A program made the translations under genes and the position numbers. This document shows, piece by piece, positions 1 through 12,648 of a DNA stretch of 64,000 bases. Location of the stretch: the NCBI GenBank assembly GCA_025617745.1, contig CM046871.1:33301579-33365578 (forward strand), written 5' to 3'. Position 1 is the first letter of the stretch. Each line of letters begins with the position of its first letter. The notes beneath the pieces are model-generated. The model saw nothing but the letters and a program-made list of their open reading frames with translations, was not told the origin of the DNA and ran no database searches. The stretch comes from Heliocidaris erythrogramma. Its lineage: Eukaryota; Echinodermata; Echinoidea; Camarodonta; Echinometridae.

Positions 1-3000
1 TTCTATGCAGCTTCACGTAACTCAATAATGAAGTTCTGCAGAAAAAGTGTTATAAATGTTCGCAAGACATTTCATATTCTTAGCTCTTTACACCATGAAA
101 AAGAGGAGATATTCAGCTTTATCATGGTATAGGTCCCTATGCTTAGCAAGTTGTCTGGATCTTACTGTTTAAACTTCAAGACGCCATATATTCTCGATAT
201 TATTACGCTTCGCATGAACAATATAGCGCCAGTGCAATATTCTATGCAGCTTCACGTAACTCAATAATGAAGTTCTGCAGGAAAAGTGTTATAAATGTTC
301 GCAAGACATTTCATATTCTTAGCTCTTTACACCATGAAAAAGAGGAGATATTCAGCTTTATCATGGTATAGGTCACTATGCTTAGCAAGTTGTCTGGATC
401 TTACTGTTTAAACTTCAAGACGCCATATATTCTCGATATTATTACGCTTCGCATGAACAATATAGCGCCAGTGCAATATTCTATGTAGCTTCACGTAACT
501 CAATAATGAAGTTCTGCAGAAAAAGTGTTATAAATATTCGCAAGACATTTCATATTCTTAGCTCTTTACACCATTAAAAAGAGGAAATATTCAGCTTTCT
601 CATGTTATAGGTCACTATGCTTAGCAAGTTGTTTGGATCTTACTGTTTAAACTTCAAGACGCCATATATTCTCGATATTATTACGCTTCGCATGAACAAT
701 ATAGCGCCAGTGCAATATTCTATGCAGCTTCACGTAACTCAATAATGAAGTTCTGCAGGAAAAGTGTTATAAATATTCGCAAGACATTTCATATTCTTAG
801 CTGTTTACACCATTAAAAAGAGGAAATATTCAGCTTTCTCATGTTATAGGTCACTGTGCTTAGCAAGATGTCTGGATCTTACTGTTTAAACTGCAATACG
901 GCATATATTCTCGATATTATTACGCTTCCCATGAACAATAGCGCCAGTGCAATATTCTATGCAGCTTCACGTAACTCAATAATTAAGTTCTGCAGAAAAA
1001 GTATTATAAATGTTCGCAAGACATTTCATATTCTTAGCTCTTTACACCATGAAAAAGAGGAGATATTCAGCTTTATCATGGTATAGGTCACTATGCTTAG
1101 CAAGTTGTCTGGATCTTACTGTTTAAACTTCAATACGGCACATATTCTCGAAATATTATACACTTCGTATGAACATTAGCGCCAGTGCGGTATTACATGC
1201 TGCTTCACGTTACTCAATAACGAAGTTCTGCAGAAAAAGTGTTATAAATGTTCGCAAGACATTTCATATTCTTAGCTCTTTACACCATGAAAAAGAGGAG
1301 ATATTCAGCTTTATCATGGTATAGGTCACTATGCTTAGCAAGTTGTCTGGGTCTTACTGTTTAAACTTCAACACGGCATATATTCTCGATATTATTACGC
1401 TTCGCATGAACAATATAGCGCTAGTGCAATATTCTATGCAGCTTCACGTAACTCAATAATGAAGTTCTGCAGAAAAAGTGTTATAAATGTTCGCAAGACA
1501 TTTCATATTCTTAGCTCTTTACACCATGAAAAAGAGGAGATATTCAGCTTTATCATGGTATAGGTCACTATGCTTAGCAAGTTGTCTGGATCTTACTGTT
1601 TAAACGTCAAGACGCCATATATTCTCGATATTATTACGCTTCGCATGAACAATATAGCGCCAGTGCAATATTCTATGCAGCTTCACGTAACTCAATAATG
1701 AAGTTCTGCAGGAAAAGTGTTATAAATGTTCGCAAGACATTTCATATTCTTAGCTCTTTACACCATGAAAAAGAGGAGATATTCAGCTTTATCATGGTAT
1801 AGGTCACTATGCTTAGCAAGTTGTCTGGATCTTACTGTTTAAACTTCAACACGGCACATATTCTCGAAATATTATACACTTCGTATGAACATTAGCGCCA
1901 GTGCGGTATTACATGCTGCTTCACGTTACTCAATAATGAAGTTCTGCAGAAAAAGTGTTATAAATATTAGCAAGACATTTCATATTCTTAGCTGTTTACA
2001 CCATTAAAAAGAGGAAATATTCAGCTTTCTCATGTTATAGGTCACTATGCTTAGCAAGTTGTTTGGATCTTACTGTTTAAACTTCAAGACGCCATATATT
2101 CTCGATATTATTACGCTTCGCATGAACAATATAGCGCCAGTGCAATATTCTATGCAGCTTCACGTAACTCAATAATGAAGTTCTGCAGGAAAAGTGTTAT
2201 AAATGTTCGCAAGACATTTCATATTCTTAGCTCTTTACACCATGAAAAAGAGGAGATATTCAGCTTTATCATGTTATAGGTCACTATGCTTAGCAAGTTG
2301 TTTGGATCTTACTGTTTAAACTTCAAGACGCCATATATTCTCGATATTATTACGCTTCGCATGAACAATATAGCGCCAGTGCAATATTCTATGCAGCTTC
2401 ACGTAACTCAATAATGAAGTTCTGCAGAAAAAGTGTTATAAATATTCGCAAGACATTTCATATTCTTAGCTGTTTACACCATTAAAAAGAGAAAATATTC
2501 AGCTTTCTCATGTTATAGGTCACTATGCTTAGCAAGTTGTTTGGATCTTACTGTTTAAACTTCAAGACGCCATATATTCTCGATATTATTACGCTTCGCA
2601 TGAACAATATAGCGCCAGTGCAATATTCTATGCAGCTTCACGTAACTCAATAATGAAGTTCTGCAGAAAAAGTGTTATAAATATTCGCAAGACATTTCAT
2701 ATTCTTAGCTCTTTACACCATGAAAAAGAGGAGATATTCAGCTTTATCATGGTATAGGTCACTATGCTTAGCAAGTTGTTTGGATCTTACTGTTTAAACT
2801 TCAAGACGCCATATATTCTCGATATTATTACGCTTCGCATGAACAATATAGCGCCAGTGCAATATTCTATGCAGCTTCACGTAACTCAATAATGAAGTTC
2901 TGCAGGAAAAGTGTTATAAATGTTCGCAAGACATTTCATATTCTTAGCTCTTTACACCATGAAAAAGAGGAGATATTCAGCTTTATCATGGTATAGGTCA

Positions 3001-4290
3001 CTATGCTTAGCAAGTTGTCTGGATCTTACTGTTTAAACTTCAACACGGCACATATTCTCGAAATATTATACACTTCGTATGAACATTAGCGCCAGTGCGG
3101 TATTACATGCTGCTTCACGTTACTCAATAATGAAGTTCTGCAGAAAAAGTGTTATAAATATTCGCAAGACATTTCATATTCTTAGCTGTTTACACCATTA
3201 AAAAGAGAAAATATTCAGCTTTATCATGTTATAGGTCACTATGCTTAGCAAGTTGTTTGGATCTTACTGTTTAAACTTCAAGACGCCATATATTCTCGAT
3301 ATTATTACGCTTCGCATGAACAATATAGCGCCAGTGCAATATTCTATGCAGCTTCACGTAACTCAATAATGAAGTTCTGCAGAAAAAGTGTTATAAATAT
3401 TCGCAAGACATTTCATATTCTTAGCTCTTTACACCATGAAAAAGAGGAGATATTCAGCTTTATCATGGTATAGGTCACTATGCTTAGCAAGTTGTCTGGA
3501 TCTTACTGTTTAAACTTCAACACGGCACATATTCTCGAAATATTATACACTTCGTATGAACATTAGCGCCAGTGCGGTATTACATGCTGCTTCACGTTAC
3601 TCAATAATGAAGTTCTGCAGAAAAAGTGTTATAAATATTCGCAAGACATTTCATATTCTTAGCTGTTTACACCATTAAAAAGAGAAAATATTCAGCTTTC
3701 TCATGTTATAGGTCACTATGCTTAGCAAGTTGTTTGGATCTTACTGTTTAAACTTCAAGACGCCATATATTCTCGATATTATTACGCTTCGCATGAACAA
3801 TATAGCGCCAGTGCAATATTCTATGCAGCTTCACGTAACTCAATAATGAAGTTCTGCAGAAAAAGTGTTATAAATATTCGCAAGACATTTCATATTCTTA
3901 GCTCTTTACACCATGAAAAAGAGGAGATATTCAGCTTTATCATGGTATAGGTCACTATGCTTAGCAAGTTGTCTGGATCTAACTGTTTAAACTTCAAGAC
4001 GCCATATATTCTCGATATTATTACGCTTCGCATGAACAATATAGCGCCAGTGCAATATTCTATGGAGCTTCACGTAACTCAATAATGAAGTTCTGTAGAA
4101 AAAGTGTTATAAATGTTCGCAAGACATTTAATATTCTTAGCTCTTTACACCATGAAAAAGAGGAGACATTCAGCTTTATCATGGTATAGGTCACTATGCT
4201 TAGCAAGTTATCTGGATCTTACTGTTTAAATTTCAAGACGGAAAACATCCTCGAAATATATTACACTTCGCATGAACAATAGCACCCATA
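1..4290 (+). repeat. 239-bp satellite DNA, tandem array of about 18 units (open at left edge)
   Basis: The same unit recurs at about 239-bp spacing (starts near 1, 240, 479, 718 and on to about 4060). Units differ by a few per cent. One variant class has a changed junction block reading GCGGTATTACATGCTGCTT; I see it near 1190, 1900, 3095 and 3575, so variants are spread unevenly at 3-, 5- and 2-unit spacings, which fits unequal exchange or gene conversion. The array decays after about 4250. Short reading frames inside it are not conserved as proteins between units and are not genes. The array begins before the window. Confidence 0.97.
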
Positions 4291-5040
4291 TGGTCCTGAA
4301 TGAAAAAAGAAGTGCGGAGTCAGGCGCGCTTAAAGCGTTCATTTTTTATTTTTTTTTTTATTTCTTAATTAAGTAATTTATTTATTATTATTATTTTACT
4401 TATTTATTTTGTTTTTAGGGGGACGCTGATGAGGGCCCCCTCCTCAAACAGATAGCCTACTCTCTACTATTGCAAAGAAGAAAAAATATCATTGCGTTTT
4501 GCATTTTTAAAATTTGCATTTTACGTCACGAGAAAGCTGTTAGCTATTTTTTTGCAAAGGTGTTGTTGGGGGGGGGGGGAGACAACCCCCTCTCCGTTGA
4601 TAAAGGGAAAAAACTACCTAGTACACGCTTTCAACGCCACAGGTAGATATGATCTGTACAATCCTGAGATACGTAGCGCCTAACTGCCACTGGCGTAGCC
4701 AGGCTTGTTCAAAAAGGGGGCACAGGGAGGATGACACACAAAATCACAGGATCACATAGTCTAGTTACACCCCCGCACACACAGATACAGACACACAGTG
4801 ATTTATTTTGACCTTTGCTTGGGGGGGGGGGGGGGGGGGGCAAAGGCTATCGAACCAATGGTGATATCCAGAAAAAAAATCGTTTTGCAGGTCCCACTTC
4901 GCGTCGGAAGTGTTTTCCCTCTTTGCATTTTGATTGAAAGTGGTTAGACAGGTTAATGCTCCATAGTTCATGCATAAATTATATTGATTTGTATATTTGA
5001 AGATATTTCAGATTTTATTTTCATGCATACAAATGCGGCG
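4291..5040. other. Gene-free spacer with homopolymer tracts
   Basis: T-rich and TTA-rich sequence (about 4340-4410), then G runs near 4570 and 4820-4840. A hAT-like end, ACTGGCGTAGCCAGG, lies near 4689-4703, but I cannot find its partner end. No protein gene is visible. Confidence 0.6.
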
Positions 5041-5330
5041 CAGGGGCGTATCCAGGATTTCCCAATAGTGGGCACCAGGCATTATTCTCGCCGTCCTGGG
5101 GGAGGGGTCTAAGGGGAGGGGGTGCCCCCTTCCCTTTGGAATTTTTTTGCTTCTGAAGAAGGGCTGAGATGCAAAATAATCCTATATGTGACCAATTTTG
5201 AAGCCTATTTTAATGAACAACGTTTTTTTTTGATAGTTTTTTTTTTACGACGGCCAATAGGGGCGCGCGCCTGTTGCGCCACCCAGTGCCGTATATACGG
5301 CACTGGCGCCACTCCCTGGATACGCCACTG
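5041..5330 (-). mobile_element. hAT-like non-autonomous TIR element (MITE)
   Basis: The ends form an inverted repeat: GGGGCGTATCCAGGATTTCC at the left and CCTGGATACGCCACTG at the right. The interior (GCTTCTGAAGAAGGGCTGAG and ACGACGGCCAATAGGGG) matches, in opposite orientation, the element at 56773-56971, so this is a real dispersed family. I see no clear target-site duplication here. No coding capacity. Confidence 0.75.
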
Positions 5331-5854
5331 CGGCGGAACGTCGGGCTCGGACAATGGAAGTGGGGAGGGGCACCTTTTGTTACAAGAAAATTATACGTGC
5401 CAATGGTAATGACGCACCCTATACCCCCACATAATGTGTGTCATTTGTCGAATTGAAATCGAACTTAAGGCACTCTTCTGTCACTTTTGTGACTGATAAA
5501 ACCGCTAAAATTGACCCACACCACCGTCACAAAAAATGACGAACATTGTTCATTTTGTTCTGGGTCATTTTTAGAAAGTGTTTTAAAATTAATTTTGTTT
5601 GTTTGTTCTGCTGAAAATATATTTACAATCCACAATTTCGGATGTTACTTTATTTTATTTTATATCATTTCATTTCATTTTATATTTTTATTCCATTTTA
5701 ATTTCTTTTATTACTTTATACTTGCACCGTATATAGTGTAGTTATGTGTTTTCTTTGATTACCACTAATTGAAACGATAACACGCAGGTTTCAGGCATGT
5801 AATTTTACTGCAACCATTAAATATTTAATCATTAAAAGTCGCGTAAATAAATAC

Positions 5855-6207
5855 CCCGGGACAATTCCCCCCTCAGGACAATTACCCCAGGACAATTAAC
5901 CCGTGGACAATTACCCCCAGGACAACTACCCCGGATTCTGGGGATGTCCGGGGGAATAATTGTCCAGGTTGTAGTTGTCCGGGGGATAATTGTCCGGGGG
6001 GGGGGTGGGACTAAAGTATTGTTCGGGGGGGGGGGGGGTATCGGTGTAATTGTCATTTTATGGGGTGTAATTTTTCCTGGGGGTAATTGTCCGGGGGAGG
6101 GGGGTAATTATCCTGCGGTAGCTGTCCTGGGGGTAGTTGTCCTGGGGGTAGTTGTCCTGGGGATAATTGTTCTATGGGGTAGTTGTCCAAGGGGTAGTTG
6201 TCCGGGC
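5855..6207 (+). repeat. GC-rich minisatellite, GGTAGTTGTCCTGGG-like unit
   Basis: Imperfect tandem copies of a roughly 15-bp unit, first in the CCCCAGGACAATTAC orientation (5865-5935), then flipping to GGGGGTAGTTGTCCTG (5945-6205). The same unit resumes at 8560-8592, so the array was split by the insertion annotated at 6208-8559. Confidence 0.85.
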
Positions 6208-6658
6208 CAGTGGCGTATCCAGGTCTTCCTGCGCCCGTGGCAAACTGTCAAATCTGCACACCCCCCCCCCCCCACCCATGCCCAAACTGAGATTGATGAG
6301 CGTTATTAGGTTAGAGATGATGGCACTACGTGAAAATGAGTTTTGGTGAACATAACCCGGGGTTGTTAGTTCTTTTGTTTACCCCTTAAATTTACATTTC
6401 TTATGTATTTTAACCTTAGATAAAAAAGTCCAAGGGAATACATCGACCTAACTATAGATTTTTTAAAAAAATTTTGAATATTCCTTTTTGGGGGTGCAAA
6501 GTCAATGAAAATCATGAAGAAATATGTTTGAGGAATATAGCAAGGCAATAGCAAGGCAAAATTACGATTTCTTTCGAATGTTTTATACTTTGAAAGTGCT
6601 TTTTATTCACTTATATCCCATCTGGGGCCCACAATTTAACAAGCTCCTGCCTTTAATA

Positions 6659-8202
6659 GGCTTGTCTCGAATGCGTGGGGTGCGGGAGCGGGATGGGAGC
6701 GGGATGGGAGCGGGAACGGGCACACCCTTTCGAGACAAGCCCCCCCGGTTATCTCGAATGGACGCGTTCCAAGCGAGAAGTTCAATGAACGCGCCACTTC
6801 GAGACAACCGGGGGGGCTTTCCTCGAATGAGTGTGTTGAGTAGACTTTTGTAACAGACGTTTTAGAATTTTTTTTGAAAAATGTACTCTTGCTGGTTTTT
6901 TCGTTTTTCTTTTGTCTAAGATGTAGAAAATATAAAAAAACGGTATCTAAAAATGCTTTTGACAAGGAAATCATTATTTGTGCAAAATAAATCGGAGAAT
7001 TGAATAATTATCCATTAAAACACACGGGGAAGAAAGGGCAAGTGGCGTAGCTAGGATTGTTAATTTATTTTTATTTTTTTGGCGTGACCTGTTAAATATT
7101 GTGAAATTGTGTTACAGACATGTGCTGACATAAGCCAAGGTGTGTTTATCATCTTTCCAAAGTTAGAAACACCTTTTAATGCCACTATCATTCTATCAAT
7201 ACCCACTATCAAAAGTCAAAACTCATATCAAAAGGTCGTTTGTACCCGGCCCCCAACTCCCCATACCAGGGGTAGGCCTATGCTCGTAACTCCTTTTCAA
7301 AAGTGACCCCCTATTCCGGAGAAGTTGGAATTTGTTTTACCCCCTATCCCGGGAAATTTTCTGAGATATTGGACCCCCTATCCAGGCAATTTAGGAAATT
7401 AACCCCCCCCCCCCCCCCCACCTATCCCCGGGGAGGAAACCACCAGAGTCTGCGAAAATTGACCCCTATTTACATTTTCCCGGGAATATTTTTTCATCTT
7501 CCTCATTCATCTTCCTATTTTCTTACTCACCCACCAATAAGGGGTGGGGCATGGCCATCTTGTGCCTCCCCCCCCCCCGTAAAAAAATACGCCGCAGTGA
7601 ATTAACATTCTATTCTGGACTGTCTGCCCGACCAGACCTTTGAATTTTAAATGAACATTCCATTATGAATTCATGCAACCTCATACATTCATTTGACAAC
7701 CCCCGGTTATCAGTGACGGCACCGGGGGGCATGGGGGGGGGGGGCATTTGCCCCCCCCAGTCAGAAGCTTTGCCCCCCAGTTGCCCCCAATAATTTTCGG
7801 AGTGAAAAAAATAAAAGGGTGGAAAATTTTGTTTGTCCGCCCTTGCCCCCAACAATTTCTTTTGCCCCCCATTTGCCCCCCCCCCCCCCACCCCACTTTA
7901 AAAATCCTGGTGCCGCCACTGCCGGTTATATTTTCTACATCTTAGACAAAAGAAAAACGAAAAAACCAGCAAGAGTACATTTTTCAAAAAAAATTCTAAA
8001 ACGTCTATTACAAAAGTCTACTCAACACACTCATTCGAGGAAAGCCCCCCCGGTTGTCTCGAAGTGGCGCGTTCATTGAACTTCTCGCTGGGAACGCGTC
8101 CATTCGAGATAACCGGGGGGGCTTGTCTCGAAAGGGTGTGCCCGTTCCCGCTCCCATCCCGCTCCCATCCCGCTCCCGCACCCCACCCATTCGAGACAAG
8201 CC
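6659..8202. mobile_element. Foldback element: two roughly 275-bp inverted arms around a 1-kb centre
   Basis: The arm at 6659-6933 is the near-exact reverse complement of 7927-8202; both read through GGCTTGTCTCGAATG, AGCGGGATGGGAGCGGGA, and GTGTGTTGAGTAGACTTTTG. Each arm also holds a smaller inverted pair around CCCCCCCGGTTATCTCGAA and CCGGGGGGGCTTTCCTCGAA. The centre has C/G runs and one inserted hAT MITE (7711-7921). No transposase. Short reading frames in the arms mirror each other and are not genes. Confidence 0.85.
7711..7921. mobile_element. 211-bp hAT MITE with perfect 8-bp target duplication
   Basis: The ends are CAGTGACGGCACC and GGTGCCGCCACTG. The flanking octamer CCGGTTAT is present exactly on both sides (7703-7710 and 7922-7929). 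An 8-bp duplication with CAGTG...CACTG ends is the hAT signature. The interior is mostly G/C runs. Confidence 0.85.
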
Positions 8203-8592
8203 CCTTTAATATGCGGCGGGGGGAGGGGGGGGGCAAAGCAACTAGAGTCAATTAATGGTTAACACTTTTAAAACGCCATTGGGGTGGCTTTAAATGGCAG
8301 GATCCTGAACATAATTATGCGAGGGAACAAAGGGACCAAGCTTTAGAAAATTTTTGCATTTCAAACCCTATAAAACACCATATCTTACGCATTTTGTTAT
8401 TGACCGCGGCGCAAATAACCCTCAAAAACCATACTTTGCTTGTATTATTTTCCCCCCATTTCTTTCTCACTTTTGTGTTTTTTGCGCCCCATTCAAGTGC
8501 CGCCCGGGTAACGTGCCCCCTCTGCGCCCCCCCCCCCCCCCCCCGTAGATACGCCACTGGTGCGGGGTAGTTTTCCAGGGGGTAGTTGTCCT

Positions 8593-9029
8593 AGAATCAA
8601 GAGTAGAAATTACGTTCAAATTTTAGTTATATATGAAGCACCATCTTGAGACTGACAAAATTTTAAAAATTGTTGTTCTATTGCGAGTATATGTGATTTC
8701 TCCTGGAGCTGAAGTTTTTGGTCAGATCCTCGACCCCACCCCTTCCCCCGCCCCTGTAAACAGTAAACTGATCATATGAAGGGAAAACAATAGCCAACCA
8801 ATAAGTTTAATTTTTACATTTGCAGTTGACATGTTTTTACATTTTTTGGTAAATTTAGGATCTTTCGATATTTTAGGGATTTTAATGGTCAGGAAACCGT
8901 GGTTATTCTTACATTTATGGTAGATTTTTACATTTCTGGGCTCTACACCTCCCCCCCCCCCCCCCCCCCCCGCCCCTCGATCACCACCACTTCCATTGTC
9001 CGAGCCTGACGTTTTACCGTCTCTCATCT
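8593..9029. other. Gene-free spacer
   Basis: AT-rich sequence with a C run at about 8950-8972. CCACTTCCATTGTCCGAGCC near 8987 is the reverse complement of sequence near 5343-5362, so a short repeated piece flanks the nest on both sides. Confidence 0.5.
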
Positions 9030-10160
9030 ATTTCATGGTGTAATCAGCTAAGAATATGAAATGTCTTGCAAACGTTTATAACACTTTTTCTTCAGAACTT
9101 CATTATTGGGTTACGAAGCTCCATAATACAATACGAGCACTTTAATGCGGAGTGTAATATTTGGAGAATATGTGCCGTGTTGAAGTTTCAACAGTAAGAT
9201 CCAGACAACTTGCTAAGCATAGTGACCTATAACATGATAAAGCTGAATATATCCCCTATTTCATGGTGTAATCAGCTAAGAATATGAAATGTCTTGCGAA
9301 CCTTTATAACACCTTTTCTGCAGAACTTCATTATTGAGTAACGTGAAGCAGCATGTAATACCGCGCTGGCGCTAATGTTCACACGAAGTGTATAATATTT
9401 CGAGAATATGTGCCGTATTGAAGTTTAAACAGTAAGATCCAGACATCTTGCTAAGCATAGTGACCTATACCATGATAAAGCTGAATATATCCTCTATTTC
9501 ATGGTGTAATCAGCTAAGAATATGAAATGTCTTGCGAACGTTTATAACACTTTTTCTTCCGAACTTCATTATTGAGTAACGTGAAGCTCCATAATACAAT
9601 ACGAGCACTTTAATGCGGAGTGTAATATTTCGGGAATATGTGCCGTGTTGAAGTTTAAACAGTAAGATCCAGACAACTTGTTAAGCATAGTGACATATAC
9701 CACGATAAAGCTGAATATCTCCTCTATTTCATGGTGTAATCAGCTAAGAATATGAAATGTCTTGCGAACATTTATAACACTTTTTCTTCCGAACCTCATT
9801 ATTGAGTATAAACGTGAAGCCCCGTAATACCGCACTGGCGCTATTGTTCATACGAAGTGTAATATTTTGAGAATATGTGCCGTGTCGAAATTCAAACAGT
9901 AAGATCCAGACAACTTGCTAAGCATAGTGACCTATACCATGATAAAGCTGAATATATCCCCTACTTCATGGTGTAATCAGCTAAGAATATGAAATGTCTT
10001 GCGAACCTTTATAACACTTTTTCTTCAGAACTTCATTATTGGGTTACGAAGCTCCATAATACAATACGAGCACTTTAATGCGGAGTGTAATATTTGGAGA
10101 ATATGTGCCGTGTTGAAGTTTAAACAGTAAGATCCAGACATCTTGCCCCGGTATGTGGTA
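9030..10160 (-). repeat. Inverted array of the 239-bp satellite, about 5 diverged units
   Basis: Reverse complement of the 1-4290 satellite: for example CAGCTAAGAATATGAAATGT and AAACAGTAAGATCCAGACAA recur here at roughly unit spacing. These copies are more diverged than the left array. From 10160 to about 10375 only fragments remain (GTAAGATCCAGACATCTTGC near 10315). Confidence 0.92.
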
Positions 10161-10598
10161 TAGAACCAGAAAGCTAATCAGCTAAGAATAAAAAATGTCG
10201 ATAGAAATTTGAGAGAGCTTTTATTTAACCACTGTATTTTGCAATCATTATGCCGACTGACTCTTCGTTGGAACCCGGGTTATTTAGGGGGTGTATAAAG
10301 GACTAAGTTAAAATAGTAAGATCCAGACATCTTGCCCCGGTATGTGGCATTTACCATCATAAAGCTTAATATTTCACGCGCTCATTAATCCTGGAGTACA
10401 ATTCTGCATCGCCTCACTAAGCCTACTGCCTGAATTGAAGTTTCCGACCGGTAACGAAACGGATTTACGGTGTCAATATTTTTTTCGTTTTGTTTTGTCT
10501 CTTTTGAGGACACCGTAGAGCGATTTTCTATTGTTCTCGGCCGCGTCACGCTTCGGTGCCCCCGAGTGGTCGCTGGAGTGGTCGCCAAAGGTAGCTCG

Positions 10599-11205
10599 AT
10601 TCCCTGATTGGTCAGTTAAGACAGTGCGATGTACTACGTGTGCGCTGTGTGTTGTAGGTGAGCCGTGGTGTGTGCTATGAATTTCAGTACATACAGGTAG
10701 AGCTGATCGGCATGTTGCAATTTTCAGGTAGATAGGTATATTAACTGGCATGTTGCCATTTTCAGGTAGATATTGACCGGCATGTTGCCATTTTCAGGTA
10801 GATAGGTAAATTGACCGGCATGTTGCCATTTTCACTATATACAGGTAGATAGGGTCTATTAATTGACTGGCATCTAAATCATTAGAGATAGATAGAAAAA
10901 TCGAGAGATGGTGAGATGGAGAGAGCAAGGGAGAGAATATTTTTCTGGAGACAGAAATGAAAGAGTAATTTAGATTTGAGATTTTGATGGGAGAACCAAT
11001 AAACAGAGAAAACATAAGAGATAACATATGATTATAACTATACAAACAGCAACAATCTGGCAGAGTAAAAGAGTTTGAAGAATCTTCACAAAAACAACAT
11101 TATACAGCGTGTAGAGCATGTACGTAATAATATATCATAGCACACACCACGGCTCACGTATATCGCACTGTCTTAACTGACCAATCAGAGAATGGCAACC
11201 CGTCT
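10599..11205. repeat. Inverted-repeat element with internal short tandem repeats
   Basis: TGATTGGTCAGTTAAGACAG with GAGCCGTGGTGTGTGCTATG (10607-10680) is mirrored by CATAGCACACACCACGGCTC with CTGTCTTAACTGACCAATCA (11137-11190). Near the left arm, a unit containing TGACCGGCATGTTGCCATTT recurs about four times (10708-10832). No coding capacity; family not recognised. Confidence 0.7.
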
Positions 11206-12648
11206 GTCGCTAGCCGACAGTACTGTAAATGAGTATAGTTTTCCCGGGAAAATGATCAAAATATACAAAAATTGTTTGCTGCCCTCTCCGCTAGGGAAAT
11301 AGCCAGTGAGCTGAGCGCGATCGCGAGCGCGAGGCACTCGGCGATCGAGAGATCTCTTTTCCTTTTTTTTTCAGCTACTTCCACCCCGCCCCTTTGCAGT
11401 CTGGCATATATCGCCTACAAATTGTGCCCCGCAATTGGCTCCCGCCCCCGCCCTCTGGCTTCCCGTAGCAATTTTTATACCCAAATGTAATTATTTTCTT
11501 TCATGTCCTTTTCTTTGGGGGATTATCATAGGCCCCTCCACCGAACGTAGGCCTACAAGGGAATCCTGCATGTATCCACCGGACCACAGTTTTCTTCCGA
11601 CTTGGCAGTCGAGGTGCTTCTCATAACCCTCATTCTATTATATTACCAAATATTTCAAAATTAGGAGAAGTAACAATGAATACTGGACCTGTGTATAATA
11701 AAAACTGGTTGCAATGTTCAGCAGTCACCAGCATAGAAAAATGACTATAAAAATCTCAAAATATAATTATTGCTGACTTGGCACTTGCTCACTTTGCCAT
11801 AATTCCCTCTCGTTATGAAGAGGATCAGTTGAAGGATATGACATGAACAAAGTATGCATAAGTTTCCAAATCCAGTCTAGGCCGTCTCAATCTTTGTCTT
11901 TGATTTGCTTCTTCTCCTCATTATTCTGCTTTCGCAATTATATTATTTTCTGTCATCTGCATGTGTCTATTTTCTCTATAAATTATATTCTTTTAACTAA
12001 AAGAAATATATAATATATCTTTCACGAACTGGCTCTATATAAATTATATATTTTTCTCTCTATATAAACTCATCTCATCTTTTGATGCACTATATCGAGG
12101 TTGAAAGGTACGATGATATTGTTTGTGTTTGTTACAAAGTTATGCCATTGCATTTTCACTATTTCTATTATGACTATTGAGAATTAGAATTAGAATTCAG
12201 TTTATAATGAAGGCATCCATCAGAAGGCCAGCGATTTATGGCCTCTTTATATGAAATGATACAAGGTGATTAGGTCTATTACCCGATAATCCCTCTCATA
12301 ATCATAATAATTTTTATCATCATCACAATCACCATCATAAATTTCTCTTTTCCCCGCACTCCATCATGAATTCTGATATTTTATCCGATATTGGACCTCG
12401 TATCATGACAAATATTAAGGCTACCATACTAGTGAGCATGGCATTCAGTTCAAATAGAAAATCTGTTTTTGGTAGACATGAAGAGTTGAAGACTATAATG
12501 TTTCCATACACATAATTATGATTATTTTGTTCGTTTGTGTTATGGCACACACATGTTGATTAACGGTCAAGTGAGACTAATCTGCTAAATTAACTCCAAA
12601 TTTCTGCATGGATGTGAAACATAAAGTGACTGAAAGATAAGTCATATA
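11206..12648. other. Gene-free stretch
   Basis: A GC-rich patch at 11290-11350 contains clustered GCGATCG/GAGCGCG motifs; the rest is AT-rich. No reading frame resembles a known protein. I see nothing else in it. Confidence 0.5.

Larger units (their letters stand above)
6208..8559. mobile_element. Outer hAT-like TIR element carrying nested insertions
   Basis: The left end is CAGTGGCGTATCCAGG (6208-6223); the right end is GTAGATACGCCACTG, ending at 8559. Flanking octamers are GTCCGGGC and GTGCGGGG (6 of 8 match), compatible with an aged 8-bp target duplication of the hAT type. The minisatellite on the left resumes immediately on the right, supporting one insertion of about 2.35 kb now enlarged by the foldback element at 6659-8202. 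A second end-like motif, AGTGGCGTAGCTAGG near 7042, suggests further solo pieces. No transposase is visible. Confidence 0.6.

Noticed and set aside
856-1086. 76-codon open frame in the satellite
   Set aside because: It exists in only one unit variant; neighbouring units break it. Satellite DNA, not a gene.
1-4290. Repeat array as a CRISPR-like structure
   Set aside because: Units are 239 bp, contiguous and nearly identical throughout, with no spacer/repeat alternation; eukaryotic satellite.
5832-6309. Gly/Val-rich and Pro/Thr-rich frames
   Set aside because: Translations of the GGTAGTTGTCC minisatellite.
6524-8255. Several 60-110 codon frames on both strands with similar Arg/Gly/Pro-rich sequence
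   Set aside because: They are mirror images of each other because they lie in the two arms of the foldback element; there is no family similarity.
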